Origin: Bacteroidales bacterium UBA3543
Lineage (GTDB): Bacteria; Bacteroidota; Bacteroidia; Bacteroidales; UBA932
Assembly (NCBI GenBank): GCA_002376715.1
Contig: DFOK01000106.1
Coordinates: forward strand, 759-18,771
Length of the DNA stretch: 18,013 nt
Direction: 5' to 3'
The notes under the pieces were generated by a model. That model was not told the origin of the DNA and did no database searches. It was given only the letters and a program-made list of their open reading frames with translations. A program made the translations under genes and the position numbers. This document shows, one piece after another, positions 1 through 7,895 of the stretch (position 1 is its first letter; every line of letters begins with the position of its first letter).

Positions 1-52
1 CTAAACTGACGTACGGGCAACCGTATCGGGGGTTCGAATCCCCCTCTCACCG
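1..52 (+). tRNA. tRNA-Ser (probably GCT anticodon), 3' part
   Basis: Only the 3' part of the tRNA is inside the window. It opens with CTAA, which fits the end of a GCT anticodon loop (anticodon bases C and T followed by AA). A long variable arm follows, with GTACGG pairing CCGTAT around a GCAA loop at about 11-26. Next comes a perfect T arm (GGGGG, TTCGAAT, CCCCC) at 28-44. The 3' acceptor strand TCTCACC ends at 51 and is followed by discriminator G at 52. The long variable arm and G73 indicate serine rather than leucine, which has A73. CCA is not encoded. The first anticodon base lies outside the window, so GCT is inferred from the loop pattern. Confidence 0.85.
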
Positions 53-60
53 CACAATAA

Positions 61-100
61 AAAAACAGCGCCAGAGATCACTCTAGCGCTGTTTTTCTTT
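61..100. terminator. Bidirectional intrinsic terminator between tRNA-Ser and glyS
   Basis: A perfect 11-bp arm AAAAACAGCGC (61-71) pairs with GCGCTGTTTTT (86-96). An inner AGAG/CTCT pairing closes an ATCA loop. On the plus strand a T-rich tail follows. On the minus strand the stem also ends in a T tract, so the element can stop both the tRNA transcript and the facing glyS operon transcript. Confidence 0.9.
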
Positions 101-114
101 TATGCCCATCTCTT

Positions 115-1653
115 CTAGAGTTTTTCCAGCAAGCCGCGCAAACTCACTTTCTCTTCCATTATTTTGCGAAGTGAAGCGATGGGAACCCTATCCTGAGCCA
201 TTGTATCGCGGTAGCGGATAGTGACGCAATTATCCTCCAAAGTATCGTGGTCGATTGTAATACAGAAAGGGGTGCCGATAGCATCCTGGCGGCGATAACG
301 TCTGCCAATGCTATCCTTTTCATCGTACTGGCAGTTGAAATCGTACTTGAGTTCATTCATTATCTCGCGGGCCTTCTCGGGAAGAGAATCTTTCCTGACA
401 AGAGGCAGTACGGCCAGTTTGACGGGAGCTATAGCGGGCGGAATGCGCAATACTACCCTCTCCTCACCATTCTCGAGTTTCTCTTCGCAATATGCTGCAG
501 AAAGGATGGCCAGGAAGGTCCTGTCAAGTCCGATGGAGGTCTCTACCACATAAGGCACATAGCTTTCGCCGGTCTCGGGATCGAAATATTGCATTTTGCG
601 ACCGGAAAATTGCTGGTGTTGTGCAAGGTCGAAATCGGTGCGGGAATGAATACCCTCAAGCTCCTTAAATCCAAAGGGAAATTCAAACTCAATATCGGTG
701 GCTGCGTTGGCATAGTGCGCAAGTTTATCATGGTCGTGGTAACGATATTTTTCATCGCCCAGACCGAGGGCCTTATGCCAGGCAAGACGAGCCTCTTTCC
801 ATTTTTCGAACCATTCCAGTTCACTGCCCGGGCGTACGAAGAACTGCATCTCCATCTGCTCAAACTCCCTCATGCGGAAGATGAATTGTCTGGCAACAAT
901 TTCGTTTCTGAAAGCTTTGCCTATCTGAGCTATTCCGAAGGGAACCTTCATTCTGGCACTCTTTTGAACATTGAGGAAGTTTACAAAGATGCCCTGTGCG
1001 GTCTCCGGACGCAGGTATATGGTGCTCGCCTCTTCGGAAATGGTGCCCAGTTGAGTGCTGAACATAAGGTTGAATTGGCGTACATCCGTCCAGTTTCTGG
1101 TGCCCGAAATGGGGCAGGCAATCTCACAATCCATAATAATCTGCTTGAGTTCAGCAAGATTGTCGGAATTAAGTGCCTCAACCATCCTGGTGTTAACCTC
1201 ATCCCATTTGGCTTTGTTACGTAGCACATTAGGATTGGTTGTCCTAAATTGTTCCTCATCAAAGGCTTCGCCAAATCTGCGACGTCCTTTTTCGACCTCT
1301 TTGTTCATCCTCTCCTCAAGCTTGGCCATATAATCTTCTATCAGCACATCAGCGCGATAGCGCTTTTTGGAGTCTCTGTTGTCAATCAGAGGGTCGTTGA
1401 ATGCGCTCAAGTGGCCTGAGGCCTCCCAAACTTTAGGATGCATGAAGATTGCCGAGTCAATACCTACAATATTTTCATTGAGGTGGACCATGGCTTCCCA
1501 CCAATATTTCTTAATGTTGTTTTTCAATTCAACTCCCATCTGTCCGTAGTCATATACGGCACCCAAACCATCATAAATTTCGCTCGACTGGAAAATGAAT
1601 CCATACTCTTTGGCATGAGCCGTCAGGGTTTTGAAAAGTTCTTCTTGTGTCAT
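115..1653 (-). CDS. glyS: Glycyl-tRNA synthetase, single-chain alpha2 type
   Basis: A class II aminoacyl-tRNA synthetase that charges tRNA-Gly with glycine in the cytoplasm. The 512-residue protein begins with the family's N-terminal region containing GLGAVYDYGQMG (about 29-40). Motif 2 is visible as FRNEI (248-252) and REFEQMEMQFF (262-272), and motif 3 as ETSIGLDRTFLAIL (371-384). The anticodon-binding domain occupies about 410-512. Length and layout match the homodimeric enzyme of eukaryotes, archaea and many bacteria, not the alpha2beta2 GlyQ/GlyS pair of proteobacteria. It is the last gene of the sufS-sufE-sufT-folK-glyS unit, starting 10 nt after the folK stop, and ends at the bidirectional terminator. 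No internal promoter stands out before it, so it is probably co-transcribed with the genes upstream. Confidence 0.97.
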   Translation of the reverse strand: MTQEELFKTLTAHAKEYGFIFQSSEIYDGLGAVYDYGQMGVELKNNIKKYWWEAMVHLNENIVGIDSAIFMHPKVWEASGHLSAFNDPLIDNRDSKKRYRADVLIEDYMAKLEERMNKEVEKGRRRFGEAFDEEQFRTTNPNVLRNKAKWDEVNTRMVEALNSDNLAELKQIIMDCEIACPISGTRNWTDVRQFNLMFSTQLGTISEEASTIYLRPETAQGIFVNFLNVQKSARMKVPFGIAQIGKAFRNEIVARQFIFRMREFEQMEMQFFVRPGSELEWFEKWKEARLAWHKALGLGDEKYRYHDHDKLAHYANAATDIEFEFPFGFKELEGIHSRTDFDLAQHQQFSGRKMQYFDPETGESYVPYVVETSIGLDRTFLAILSAAYCEEKLENGEERVVLRIPPAIAPVKLAVLPLVRKDSLPEKAREIMNELKYDFNCQYDEKDSIGRRYRRQDAIGTPFCITIDHDTLEDNCVTIRYRDTMAQDRVPIASLRKIMEEKVSLRGLLEKL

Positions 1654-1663
1654 ATAATCGTTT

Positions 1664-2137
1664 CTATTTGTTTACTATCATTTGAAAATGCATAAAAATA
1701 TTTGCAGGCAACAATGTTGCAATTTCCATCACAAAAGGTCTGCTGCGGACCTGAGGATGGGGCAATGTCAAGCTTTTGGTATCGCAATGTACATCATCGA
1801 AAGCGAGAATGTCAATATCTATAATCCTATCGCTATAAATCCTCTCTCCTTCTTCATTGTACTCCGCCTGGTGCACTTCACGTCCCATTTCAACTTCAAT
1901 CTTTTGGCAAATTTTCAATAACTTTCGCGGAGTAATTTCCAATTTATCAAAAACCACAATCTGATTGAGGAAAAAGGGAGCTTCAAATCCGATTGCCTCT
2001 GTCCTTACTTCGGGCGAAAAAAAGACCTGCTGTGACTCCTTATCTGCAACTCCTAGAGCTTCATGCAATCTTTTACGAGCATCGGCCAGATTAGCCGACC
2101 GATCGCCCATGTTGCTCCCTAGAAGCAGGAAAATCAT
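1664..2137 (-). CDS. folK: 6-hydroxymethyl-dihydropterin pyrophosphokinase (HPPK)
   Basis: Transfers pyrophosphate from ATP to 6-hydroxymethyl-7,8-dihydropterin, the step before dihydropteroate synthase in folate synthesis. The 157-residue protein starts with LLLGSNMGDR (4-13), the family's opening motif. It carries the acidic magnesium-binding core DRIIDIDILAFDD (103-115; the paired Asp are D107 and D109) and LPHPQVRSRPFV (125-136), which matches the conserved LPHP...R.FV block. Its ATG overlaps the sufT stop as ATGA, so translation is probably coupled. No other folate gene lies next to it, so its place in this operon looks like co-expression rather than a shared pathway. The C-terminus runs a little past the usual end of the fold without a recognised motif. 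Confidence 0.95.
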   Translation of the reverse strand: MIFLLLGSNMGDRSANLADARKRLHEALGVADKESQQVFFSPEVRTEAIGFEAPFFLNQIVVFDKLEITPRKLLKICQKIEVEMGREVHQAEYNEEGERIYSDRIIDIDILAFDDVHCDTKSLTLPHPQVRSRPFVMEIATLLPANIFMHFQMIVNK

Positions 2138-2451
2138 AACAATCCCAGCTCAAGCAAAGCTGCCTCACTCATCATTTTCATACTCCATTCGGGTTCAAAA
2201 ACTATCTTGACATCTACATCTGCCACCTTGGGCACATCCTCTACAGCTCTTTTGACATCCTCCACAAGCTGATCCGCCATGGGACAATTGGGTGCAGTAA
2301 GGGTCATTGTCACTACAACATTGTTGGCTTTATCTACCTCAAGTCCGTAAATCAAGCCAAGCTCATAAATGTTGACCGGTACTTCGGGGTCAAATACCTG
2401 TTGCAATGCAAGAAGTATATCTTTCTCTATGTCGCTTTTAGGTTCTATCAT
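2134..2451 (-). CDS. sufT: MIP18/DUF59-family iron-sulfur assembly protein (SufT/PaaD-like)
   Basis: A 105-residue single-domain protein of the MIP18 (DUF59) family, whose members act in late Fe-S cluster assembly or delivery. It shows FDPEVPVNIYELGLIYG (about 17-33) and the TLTAPNCPMAD block (about 50-60), with the conserved cysteine. The FDPEVPVNIYELG stretch is typical of bacterial SufT-like proteins. Its position directly after sufE, with ATGA overlaps on both sides, supports a role in the SUF pathway rather than phenylacetate degradation (PaaD), since no paa genes are present. The exact biochemical role of SufT is still not firmly defined in the literature, so the name reflects family and context. 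Confidence 0.9.
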   Translation of the reverse strand: MIEPKSDIEKDILLALQQVFDPEVPVNIYELGLIYGLEVDKANNVVVTMTLTAPNCPMADQLVEDVKRAVEDVPKVADVDVKIVFEPEWSMKMMSEAALLELGLL

Positions 2452-2900
2452 TGTTGCGTCTCCTTCTCTTTGTATGCCAGAGCATAGGCTTTAATCTGTT
2501 TAATCATCGACAAAAGACCGTTTGCTCGTGTCGGGGAGAGATTTTCTTTAAGCCCTATCCTTTCGATGAAAGAAAAATCAGAGGCTATGATATCATCATA
2601 TTTCTGTCCGTTATAAACCTTCAACAAGAGCGAGATAATACCTTTTGTGATAACGGCATCACTGTCTGCGCCAAACCACAGCCGTCCTCCGCTACTTCGG
2701 CAAACGAGCCAGACACGCGACTGACAGCCCCTTATGAGATTGTCGTCCGTTTTATCACTCTCATCGATGCTTTCCAGCTCTTTACCAAGTTCGATCAGAT
2801 ACTCATATTTGTCGAGCCATTCATCAAAAACGGTGAATTCGGAAACAATCTCCTCCTCCATTTCGCCGATACTCCTGATATTTACCTGTGATTCAATCAT
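2448..2900 (-). CDS. sufE: Cysteine desulfuration protein SufE
   Basis: Accepts persulfide sulfur from SufS and passes it to the SufBCD scaffold. The 150-residue protein has the SufE fold sequence DEWLDKYEYLIELGKEL (about 26-42) and the acceptor-cysteine motif IRGCQSRVWL, with Cys59. SPTRANGLLSMI (about 122-133) fits the conserved C-terminal helix of the family. The ATG used here overlaps the sufS stop (ATGA), which favours this start. An internal Met at residue 14 would give a product closer to many relatives, so the first 13 residues are less certain. It overlaps sufT downstream in the same way, giving a translationally coupled sufS-sufE-sufT block. Confidence 0.95.
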   Translation of the reverse strand: MIESQVNIRSIGEMEEEIVSEFTVFDEWLDKYEYLIELGKELESIDESDKTDDNLIRGCQSRVWLVCRSSGGRLWFGADSDAVITKGIISLLLKVYNGQKYDDIIASDFSFIERIGLKENLSPTRANGLLSMIKQIKAYALAYKEKETQQ

Positions 2901-4132
2901 TTTAACATATCTGTTACAAGTTTCAACTTGTTTATAAATATTTCACACTCGGAAAGAGTGTTGTATGGGGCAAAAGATACCCTTAGCAACCCACTCTCCG
3001 AATAGCGACTCACAAGCGGTTCTGCACACATAAATCCGGAACGTACTGCGATGCCCATCTTGTCGAGCATCTGTGCAGCATCCGCCGGATGAACTCCCTT
3101 AATGTCCAAAGAGAAAATCGGTACCTTAAGGGAAAGCTCCTGCGGCAAACCACATATTCTGAGCCCCTCTATCTGCTGTAATCCCTGAACCATAGTGCTC
3201 ACAATGCTCTTTTCGTGCTCCTGCACCTGAATATCCTCTCTGATTGCAGTAGCAAATTCCAGTGCAGGCTTAAGGCAGGCTGCAGCGACAAAATTAGGAG
3301 TACCGGCCTCAAATTTGAGCGGCAACGGCGCATAGGTTGTGCGACCGAAGCTCACTCTATCCACCATATCGCCTCCGCCCATATAGGGAGGCATATTCTC
3401 AAGGAGTGATCGCCGTCCATAGAGTGCTCCTATACCGGAGGGTGCATATATTTTGTGTCCGGAGAAAACATAAAAATCGCAATCCAAATCTTTTACAGAA
3501 ACCTTGTCATGCACCACTCCCTGTGCACCGTCAATCACAACCAAAACTCCTCTTGAATGGGCTATGCGCACAATTTCCGCTATAGGATTGATAATTCCCA
3601 GCACATTGGAGATATGGTTGACGGAGAGTATGCGGATACGGTCGTCCTTTTCCAGCAACTCTCTCAATCGCTCTAACGATATCTCTCCGCTCTCCTCCAC
3701 CGACAGTACCTCTAATGATACTCCGGACACCTCGCAAGCGAGCTGCCAGGGGACAATGTTTGAGTGATGCTCAGCCTCGCAGACCAGCACTTTGTCTCCC
3801 GCAGTCAAATGACTGCGTACAAGCGAAAATGCTATCAGATTGAGAGCTGAAGTAGCTCCGGAAGTGAAGATGATCTCTTCCCTGCTCTCCGCTCCTATAA
3901 AGTTGCGCACCGCTTCTCGACCCGCTTCGTAAAGATCTGTGGCATCTGCGCTGAGCTTATGCAGAGCGCGGTGAATATTGGCATTGATACGCGAGCTCAT
4001 GAGCTCCTGCAATTCGAGTACCTTGCGATGCCTCTGTGCAGTAGCAGCATTATCCAGATATATCAGCGGCTTGCCCCAGACCTGCTGGTGCAGCGCCGGA
4101 AATTCTTCACGTATCTGTTCGATGATATCCAT
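2897..4132 (-). CDS. sufS: Cysteine desulfurase SufS (group II)
   Basis: A PLP enzyme that removes sulfur from L-cysteine as an enzyme-bound persulfide, which SufE collects for Fe-S assembly. With the start at 4132 it has 411 residues, the normal length. Visible motifs are LIYLDNAAT (23-31), EHHSNIVPWQ (121-130, with the PLP-stacking His), VNHISNVLG (171-179), VIDGAQ (199-204), the PLP lysine in SGHKIYAPSG (K227) and the persulfide cysteine in RSGFMCAEP (C369). An in-frame ATG at 4180 would add 16 residues that do not look like the family, so the 4132 start is preferred. It is first in the operon, and no sufB, sufC or sufD gene accompanies it. Confidence 0.95.
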   Translation of the reverse strand: MDIIEQIREEFPALHQQVWGKPLIYLDNAATAQRHRKVLELQELMSSRINANIHRALHKLSADATDLYEAGREAVRNFIGAESREEIIFTSGATSALNLIAFSLVRSHLTAGDKVLVCEAEHHSNIVPWQLACEVSGVSLEVLSVEESGEISLERLRELLEKDDRIRILSVNHISNVLGIINPIAEIVRIAHSRGVLVVIDGAQGVVHDKVSVKDLDCDFYVFSGHKIYAPSGIGALYGRRSLLENMPPYMGGGDMVDRVSFGRTTYAPLPLKFEAGTPNFVAAACLKPALEFATAIREDIQVQEHEKSIVSTMVQGLQQIEGLRICGLPQELSLKVPIFSLDIKGVHPADAAQMLDKMGIAVRSGFMCAEPLVSRYSESGLLRVSFAPYNTLSECEIFINKLKLVTDMLK

Positions 4133-4138
4133 AACTTG

Positions 4139-4146
4139 CAAAAGTA
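4139..4146 (-). promoter_or_regulatory. Possible -7 element for the suf operon
   Basis: On the minus strand TACTTTTG followed by C matches TAnnTTTGY, the Bacteroidota -7 consensus. No good -33 TTTG is found at the expected spacing. The box ends only 6 nt before the chosen sufS ATG, so a transcript from it would be nearly leaderless. Confidence 0.35.
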
Positions 4147-4156
4147 CTAAACAAAC

Positions 4157-4187
4157 TTTGGTTTTTGGCCTAAAAAGCATATTTTTA
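4157..4187 (+). promoter_or_regulatory. Probable ruvA promoter
   Basis: TTTG at 4157-4160 and TATTTTTA at 4180-4187 are separated by 19 bp, the Bacteroidota -33/-7 geometry. The final G of the -7 consensus is replaced by A. The implied start of transcription is about 15-20 nt before the ruvA ATG. Confidence 0.5.
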
Positions 4188-4210
4188 CAAGAAAATTAAA
4201 CAAAAACAGA

Positions 4211-4807
4211 ATGTACGATTATATTAGGGGCACGCTTATCGAGCTCAATCCCGCTGATGTGACTCTTGAGGTAGGTGGTATTGGCTATCACATATTGATT
4301 TCACTTACTACCTACTCCAGCCTGCAAAAAGGGAGTAGAGAGGGTGTCAAACTCTATCTCCACCAGCATCTTCGCGAAGATGAAGAGCTGCTTTTCGGAT
4401 TTTTTGACAAGGAGGAGCGCATTATGTTCCGTCATCTGATCTCCGTAAGCGGCATTGGTCCCGGAACAGCACGTATGATGCTCTCCAGCATGACTCCCGA
4501 TGAGGTTTATAACGCAATTGTTACTCAGGATGTCAACCGAATCAAGAGTGTCAAGGGTATAGGCATGAAGACAGCACAAAGGGTGATTCTTGAACTTCAG
4601 GACAAGATCGGCAAAGGCGCTTCTGCTGCCGGATTTCCCTTTGATAGCGGAGTTGCACCTTCGGCGATACGTCAGGAGGCCGCTACAGCATTGGTGCTCC
4701 TGGGCTTCACAAAACCCAACGTCGAAAAGGTTCTTGATAAGCTCCTCAAAGAGGATCCTTCCGTTGCACTTGAGGAATTGATAAAAAAAGCGCTCAAACT
4801 GCTCTGA
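4211..4807 (+). CDS. ruvA: Holliday junction DNA helicase subunit RuvA
   Basis: Binds four-way DNA junctions as a tetramer and loads the RuvB motor for branch migration during recombinational repair. The 198-residue protein has the N-terminal OB-fold (about 1-65, opening MYDYIRGTL). Two helix-hairpin-helix motifs follow, SVSGIGPGTA (78-87) and SVKGIGMKTA (113-122), then a flexible linker and a C-terminal RuvB-binding helical domain (about 150-198, including ATALVLLGF). The length is typical. It is divergent from the suf operon with a 78-bp gap. No ruvB or ruvC lies next to it, so it is not part of a ruvABC operon here. No clear hairpin follows its stop before the gcvH promoter. Confidence 0.97.
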   Translation: MYDYIRGTLIELNPADVTLEVGGIGYHILISLTTYSSLQKGSREGVKLYLHQHLREDEELLFGFFDKEERIMFRHLISVSGIGPGTARMMLSSMTPDEVYNAIVTQDVNRIKSVKGIGMKTAQRVILELQDKIGKGASAAGFPFDSGVAPSAIRQEAATALVLLGFTKPNVEKVLDKLLKEDPSVALEELIKKALKLL

Positions 4808-4819
4808 TTTTCAGATTTT

Positions 4820-4851
4820 TTTGTTAATTTCAAATATTAGCGCTATATTTG
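4820..4851 (+). promoter_or_regulatory. gcvH promoter
   Basis: TTTG (4820-4823), a 20-bp spacer and TATATTTG followed by T (4844-4851) match the Bacteroidota consensus exactly. The predicted transcript would carry about 40 nt of leader before the gcvH ATG at 4899. Confidence 0.8.
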
Positions 4852-4898
4852 TACAATCATTTTTGAAATCAGTATTAACTTTTTAATCGGTTTTTGTG

Positions 4899-5273
4899 AT
4901 GAAAATTCCTGCAGAACTTAAGTATACCAAAGACCATGAGTGGGTAAAAATCGATGGGGACACCGCTATTGTAGGCATCACCGATTTTGCACAGAGCGAA
5001 CTTGGTGATATCGTTTTTGTCGATATTCAGACCGAGGGCGAATTTGTGGAGAAAGATGAAATATTCGGCGCGGTTGAAGCTGTAAAAACAGTTGCTGACT
5101 TGCTTATGCCTCTTTCAGGAGAGATTCTGGAGGTCAATCCTGAGCTTGAAGATGCTCCGGAGCTGGTCAACAGTGACCCTTATGGTGCGGGATGGATGAT
5201 TAAGATCAAGTTTTCCGTCGCTTCGGAAATTGATACTCTTCTTTCTGCTAAGCAGTATGAAGAAATAATCTGA
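4899..5273 (+). CDS. gcvH: Glycine cleavage system H protein
   Basis: The lipoyl carrier of the glycine cleavage system. Its lipoyl-lysine arm shuttles the aminomethyl group from GcvP to GcvT and is reoxidised by the L protein. The 124-residue protein shows YTKDHEWV (9-16), GITDFAQSELGDIVFV (26-41) and the lipoylation motif EAVKTVADL, with Lys63. The C-terminal part has the conserved NSDPYGAGWM. The ATG at 4899 is chosen over the GTG three bases before it, because relatives begin close to this Met. It is a single-gene unit with its own promoter and a strong terminator. The gcvT and gcvP genes are not in the window. Confidence 0.97.
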   Translation: MKIPAELKYTKDHEWVKIDGDTAIVGITDFAQSELGDIVFVDIQTEGEFVEKDEIFGAVEAVKTVADLLMPLSGEILEVNPELEDAPELVNSDPYGAGWMIKIKFSVASEIDTLLSAKQYEEII

Positions 5274-5297
5274 TTTGTAAATCAAATGTGATGTGTT

Positions 5298-5339
5298 GAG
5301 GGGGGTCCGAGCGAGGGCCTCCCTTGTTTTTTATTTTTA
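5298..5339 (+). terminator. Intrinsic terminator after gcvH
   Basis: GAGGGGGGTCC (5298-5308) pairs along 11 bp, including a few G-T wobbles, with GGGCCTCCCTT (5315-5325) around a GAGCGA loop. A T-rich tail follows at once. This is the textbook layout of a Rho-independent terminator. Confidence 0.88.
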
Positions 5340-5357
5340 TTAATCACTGTTTTTTAT

Positions 5358-5365
5358 TAACTTTG
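5358..5365 (+). promoter_or_regulatory. Possible -7 element upstream of the acyl-CoA synthetase gene
   Basis: TAACTTTG matches TAnnTTTG and lies 27 nt before the fadD ATG, just after the gcvH terminator. No clean TTTG lies 19-21 bp upstream, only a T-rich stretch. The call rests on the -7 box and the need for a promoter after the terminator. Confidence 0.5.
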
Positions 5366-5392
5366 AAGTTCTAACTTTTTTTTTACAAAAAA

Positions 5393-7183
5393 ATGACAAT
5401 AACCCGCACATTTGACCTGCTTTCAAATCTGAAAGCCTCTTTTCCCCCAAAAGATGATATGCTGGCACGCAAAGTACAAGGCCAGTGGATTAAGTACAGT
5501 ATCGATGAATATATAGAACACTCGCACAACGTTGCGTACGGCCTTCTGGCACTTGGTTATAACGCCGGTACTAAAATAATAACCATCTGTAGCAACCGCC
5601 CCGAATGGAATTTCGTGGATATGGGATCCAATCTTGCTCACATGATACATATACCGGTGTACACTACGCTGAGCAAAAAAGATTTCTTACACATTTTTGA
5701 CCATTCGGATGCAGAAATCATTATTGTGGGTAGCCAAAGCCTTTACAAAAAGGTAGCTCCGATCGTTGCAGAAGTGAAACGCGAAATCAAAATCATAATG
5801 ATGGATGACTCTGACGAGATTTTCTGCATGTCCCGGCTCGAGGCACTCGGACGCGAACATAAAGAGCAATTTGCACCCATTGTCGAGCGCAACAAAGAAG
5901 AAATATCACCCGATGAGTGTTGTAGCATCGTCTATACCTCCGGCACAACAGGTTTGCCGAAAGGTGTAATGCTCTCTCATCGCAACCTCACCTCCAATGC
6001 CCACGGTCACGCACTGCGCCAGGTATGGAATTGGAATCATAAAATGCTGAGTTTTCTTCCACTCTGCCATGTATATGAGCGCACAATGAACTATGAGTAT
6101 CAGGAATTGGCTATCAGTATCTATTATGCAGAATCTCTCGGTACTGTTGCCACAGACCTTGCGGACAGCCGGGCAGACGGATTTTGTGCCGTACCCCGCG
6201 TACTGGAGATAATGTATGGTAAACTTGAGGCTACCGGCAAGAAGCTGAAAGGCATCAAGAGAATCATCTATAAACTTGCATGGAAGTTTGCCAACAACTT
6301 TGATAATTACAACAAACGTAAGTACTATCTCGCCAAACGTAATTTTTATGATAAACTGGTTTATAGCAAGTGGAGAGCAGCTCTTGGAGGCAAGGAAATG
6401 ATTGTAGTATCGGGCGGATCCTCCATTCAGGCCAAGATTGTGCGAACTTTTAACGCTGCCAAACTCCATATATATGAAGGCTATGGCATGACTGAGACAT
6501 CTCCGGTAATTGCTGTAAACAGCCCTGCTGACGGTATAAATGTGATCGGCACAGTAGGTAAAGCACTTGGAGGTACGGAACTCTCATTTGCCGAAGATGG
6601 CGAAATCTTAACCAGAGGACCTCATGTAATGCTCGGCTACTACAAGGATCCTGAAGCCACTGCTGAAATAATCGATTCAGAGGGGTGGCTGCATACCGGA
6701 GATATAGGCTATCTTGTTGATGGACAGTATCTTAAGATTACTGACCGCAAAAAGGAAATGTTCAAACTCTCGGCAGGAAAATATGTAGCTCCGCAGGTAA
6801 TCGAGACCCGTCTCAAAGAGTCACCATATATCGAGAACTGTATAGTATTCGGGGAAAACCAGAAATTTGCATCGGCGATCATAATCCCCTCATTACCAAA
6901 ACTTAAGAACTATGCTCAAAAGCGTAAAATCCAATATGAGACTGATCGGGAACTTATCGCTTCTGAGGAGATTGTCAAACTCATCCATGCTGAAGTGGAA
7001 AAAGTCAACAAGACTCTGGCTGCCCATGAAGTAGTTAAACGTGAAAGAATTGTACTTGATGATTGGACAGCTGATAATGACATGCTCTCTCAGACTCTCA
7101 AACTCAAACGCCGCAACATCCATAAAAAGTACGCAAATCTTATCAACGATATATTTAAAACAGACAAATCAGAAGACAAATAG
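5393..7183 (+). CDS. fadD: Long-chain fatty acid-CoA ligase (AMP-forming acyl-CoA synthetase)
   Basis: Activates fatty acids with ATP and CoA via an acyl-AMP intermediate. The 596-residue protein contains the AMP-binding P-loop YTSGTTGLPKG (181-191), FLPLCHVYER (221-230), the adenine-pocket motif YGMTETSPV (364-372), the ribose-binding Asp in GWLHTGDIGY (431-440) and the hinge DRKKEMFKLSAGKYVAP (451-467). Near the C-terminus QTLKLKRR contains a lysine that fits the catalytic Lys of the mobile domain. The layout matches the FAA1/FadD-like long-chain group common in Bacteroidota rather than acetyl-CoA synthetase. Substrate length cannot be read from the sequence. A GNAT gene follows after 26 bp and is probably co-transcribed. 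Confidence 0.92.
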   Translation: MTITRTFDLLSNLKASFPPKDDMLARKVQGQWIKYSIDEYIEHSHNVAYGLLALGYNAGTKIITICSNRPEWNFVDMGSNLAHMIHIPVYTTLSKKDFLHIFDHSDAEIIIVGSQSLYKKVAPIVAEVKREIKIIMMDDSDEIFCMSRLEALGREHKEQFAPIVERNKEEISPDECCSIVYTSGTTGLPKGVMLSHRNLTSNAHGHALRQVWNWNHKMLSFLPLCHVYERTMNYEYQELAISIYYAESLGTVATDLADSRADGFCAVPRVLEIMYGKLEATGKKLKGIKRIIYKLAWKFANNFDNYNKRKYYLAKRNFYDKLVYSKWRAALGGKEMIVVSGGSSIQAKIVRTFNAAKLHIYEGYGMTETSPVIAVNSPADGINVIGTVGKALGGTELSFAEDGEILTRGPHVMLGYYKDPEATAEIIDSEGWLHTGDIGYLVDGQYLKITDRKKEMFKLSAGKYVAPQVIETRLKESPYIENCIVFGENQKFASAIIIPSLPKLKNYAQKRKIQYETDRELIASEEIVKLIHAEVEKVNKTLAAHEVVKRERIVLDDWTADNDMLSQTLKLKRRNIHKKYANLINDIFKTDKSEDK

Positions 7184-7209
7184 TATTAAGAAGGCATCTA
7201 AACACAGCT

Positions 7210-7884
7210 ATGATTCGCTCAGCCACAAAACAGGACATATCGGATATACGTCACATTTACAAAAAATGCTTTGATGCGAGTGTTGAATATATTGATTTCT
7301 TCCTGAAAAAATGTACACCGAGACACACTCTTGTTTACGAACAAGACGGTAAAGCTGTTTCGGTAGTGCAAACCATGAGCATATCATACATCTCTAATTC
7401 ACGTACCAGAGGAAACAGGGATTCTCATGCCGGTGTATACATTTGCGGCCTTGCTACATTACCTGAATACCGCAGTCGCGGTTATGCTAAATCGCTTATA
7501 GCATATATTAGAAACAATGCTAAACGATATGGATGGAAATTTATGATGGTGCATCCCTCGAATGCGGAGATTGTCCCGTTTTACGATAAAATCGGGTTTA
7601 ATACTCCGATTTACCGGAATGCAGACTCACTGCCATTGTTTGAAAACAAAGCATTCATTTCCAATTTTGACGGAGTCAGCCTATTTCTGACAAGAGACGA
7701 AAGATTGATATCGGACTATTTTCAATGGAATCATTACTTGCTGGATTACATCATTGAAGAAGCGGCATTAAATCCTCCTTCGCCATACCAGTATGATACC
7801 CGCTATCCCTATCTGTTACTCATGTCGCTTAACGACGGTTTCTCACCAGAATCCACGCACTCAACCTTTTCGTTTCCTCTTTGA
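7210..7884 (+). CDS. GNAT-family N-acetyltransferase
   Basis: A 224-residue protein with a GNAT fold, predicted to transfer an acetyl group from acetyl-CoA to an amine of unknown identity. Motif A is visible as ICGLATLPEYRSRGYAKSLI (78-97), where RSRGYA (88-93) is the pyrophosphate-binding Q/RxxGxG/A loop. Motif B corresponds to FYDKIGF (124-130). The region after about residue 140 is not diagnostic and may help define the substrate. It begins 26 bp after the acyl-CoA synthetase gene without an obvious promoter, so it is probably the second gene of that unit. Substrate and physiological role cannot be assigned. Confidence 0.85.
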   Translation: MIRSATKQDISDIRHIYKKCFDASVEYIDFFLKKCTPRHTLVYEQDGKAVSVVQTMSISYISNSRTRGNRDSHAGVYICGLATLPEYRSRGYAKSLIAYIRNNAKRYGWKFMMVHPSNAEIVPFYDKIGFNTPIYRNADSLPLFENKAFISNFDGVSLFLTRDERLISDYFQWNHYLLDYIIEEAALNPPSPYQYDTRYPYLLLMSLNDGFSPESTHSTFSFPL

Positions 7885-7889
7885 AACGA
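7870..7889. other. Hairpin at the convergent GNAT/mnmG junction
   Basis: TCGTTTC (7870-7876) pairs perfectly with GAAACGA (7883-7889) around a six-base loop and overlaps the end of the GNAT gene. No proper T tract follows on either strand, so it is a poor intrinsic terminator. It may still serve as a transcript end or processing site. Confidence 0.35.
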
Positions 7890-7895
7890 GTTGCA

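Noticed and set aside
247..1224. A 325-codon open frame on the plus strand opposite glyS
   Set aside because: It lies wholly antisense to a clear glycyl-tRNA synthetase, resembles no family I know, and has no promoter. It is a by-product of the codon pattern of glyS.
4133..4180. A 16-residue N-terminal extension of SufS from an upstream ATG
   Set aside because: The added residues do not resemble SufS N-termini, and the family start fits the ATG at 4132.
5906..6469. A 187-codon open frame antisense to the acyl-CoA synthetase gene
   Set aside because: It is fully inside a well-supported gene on the other strand and shows no recognisable motif or start signal.
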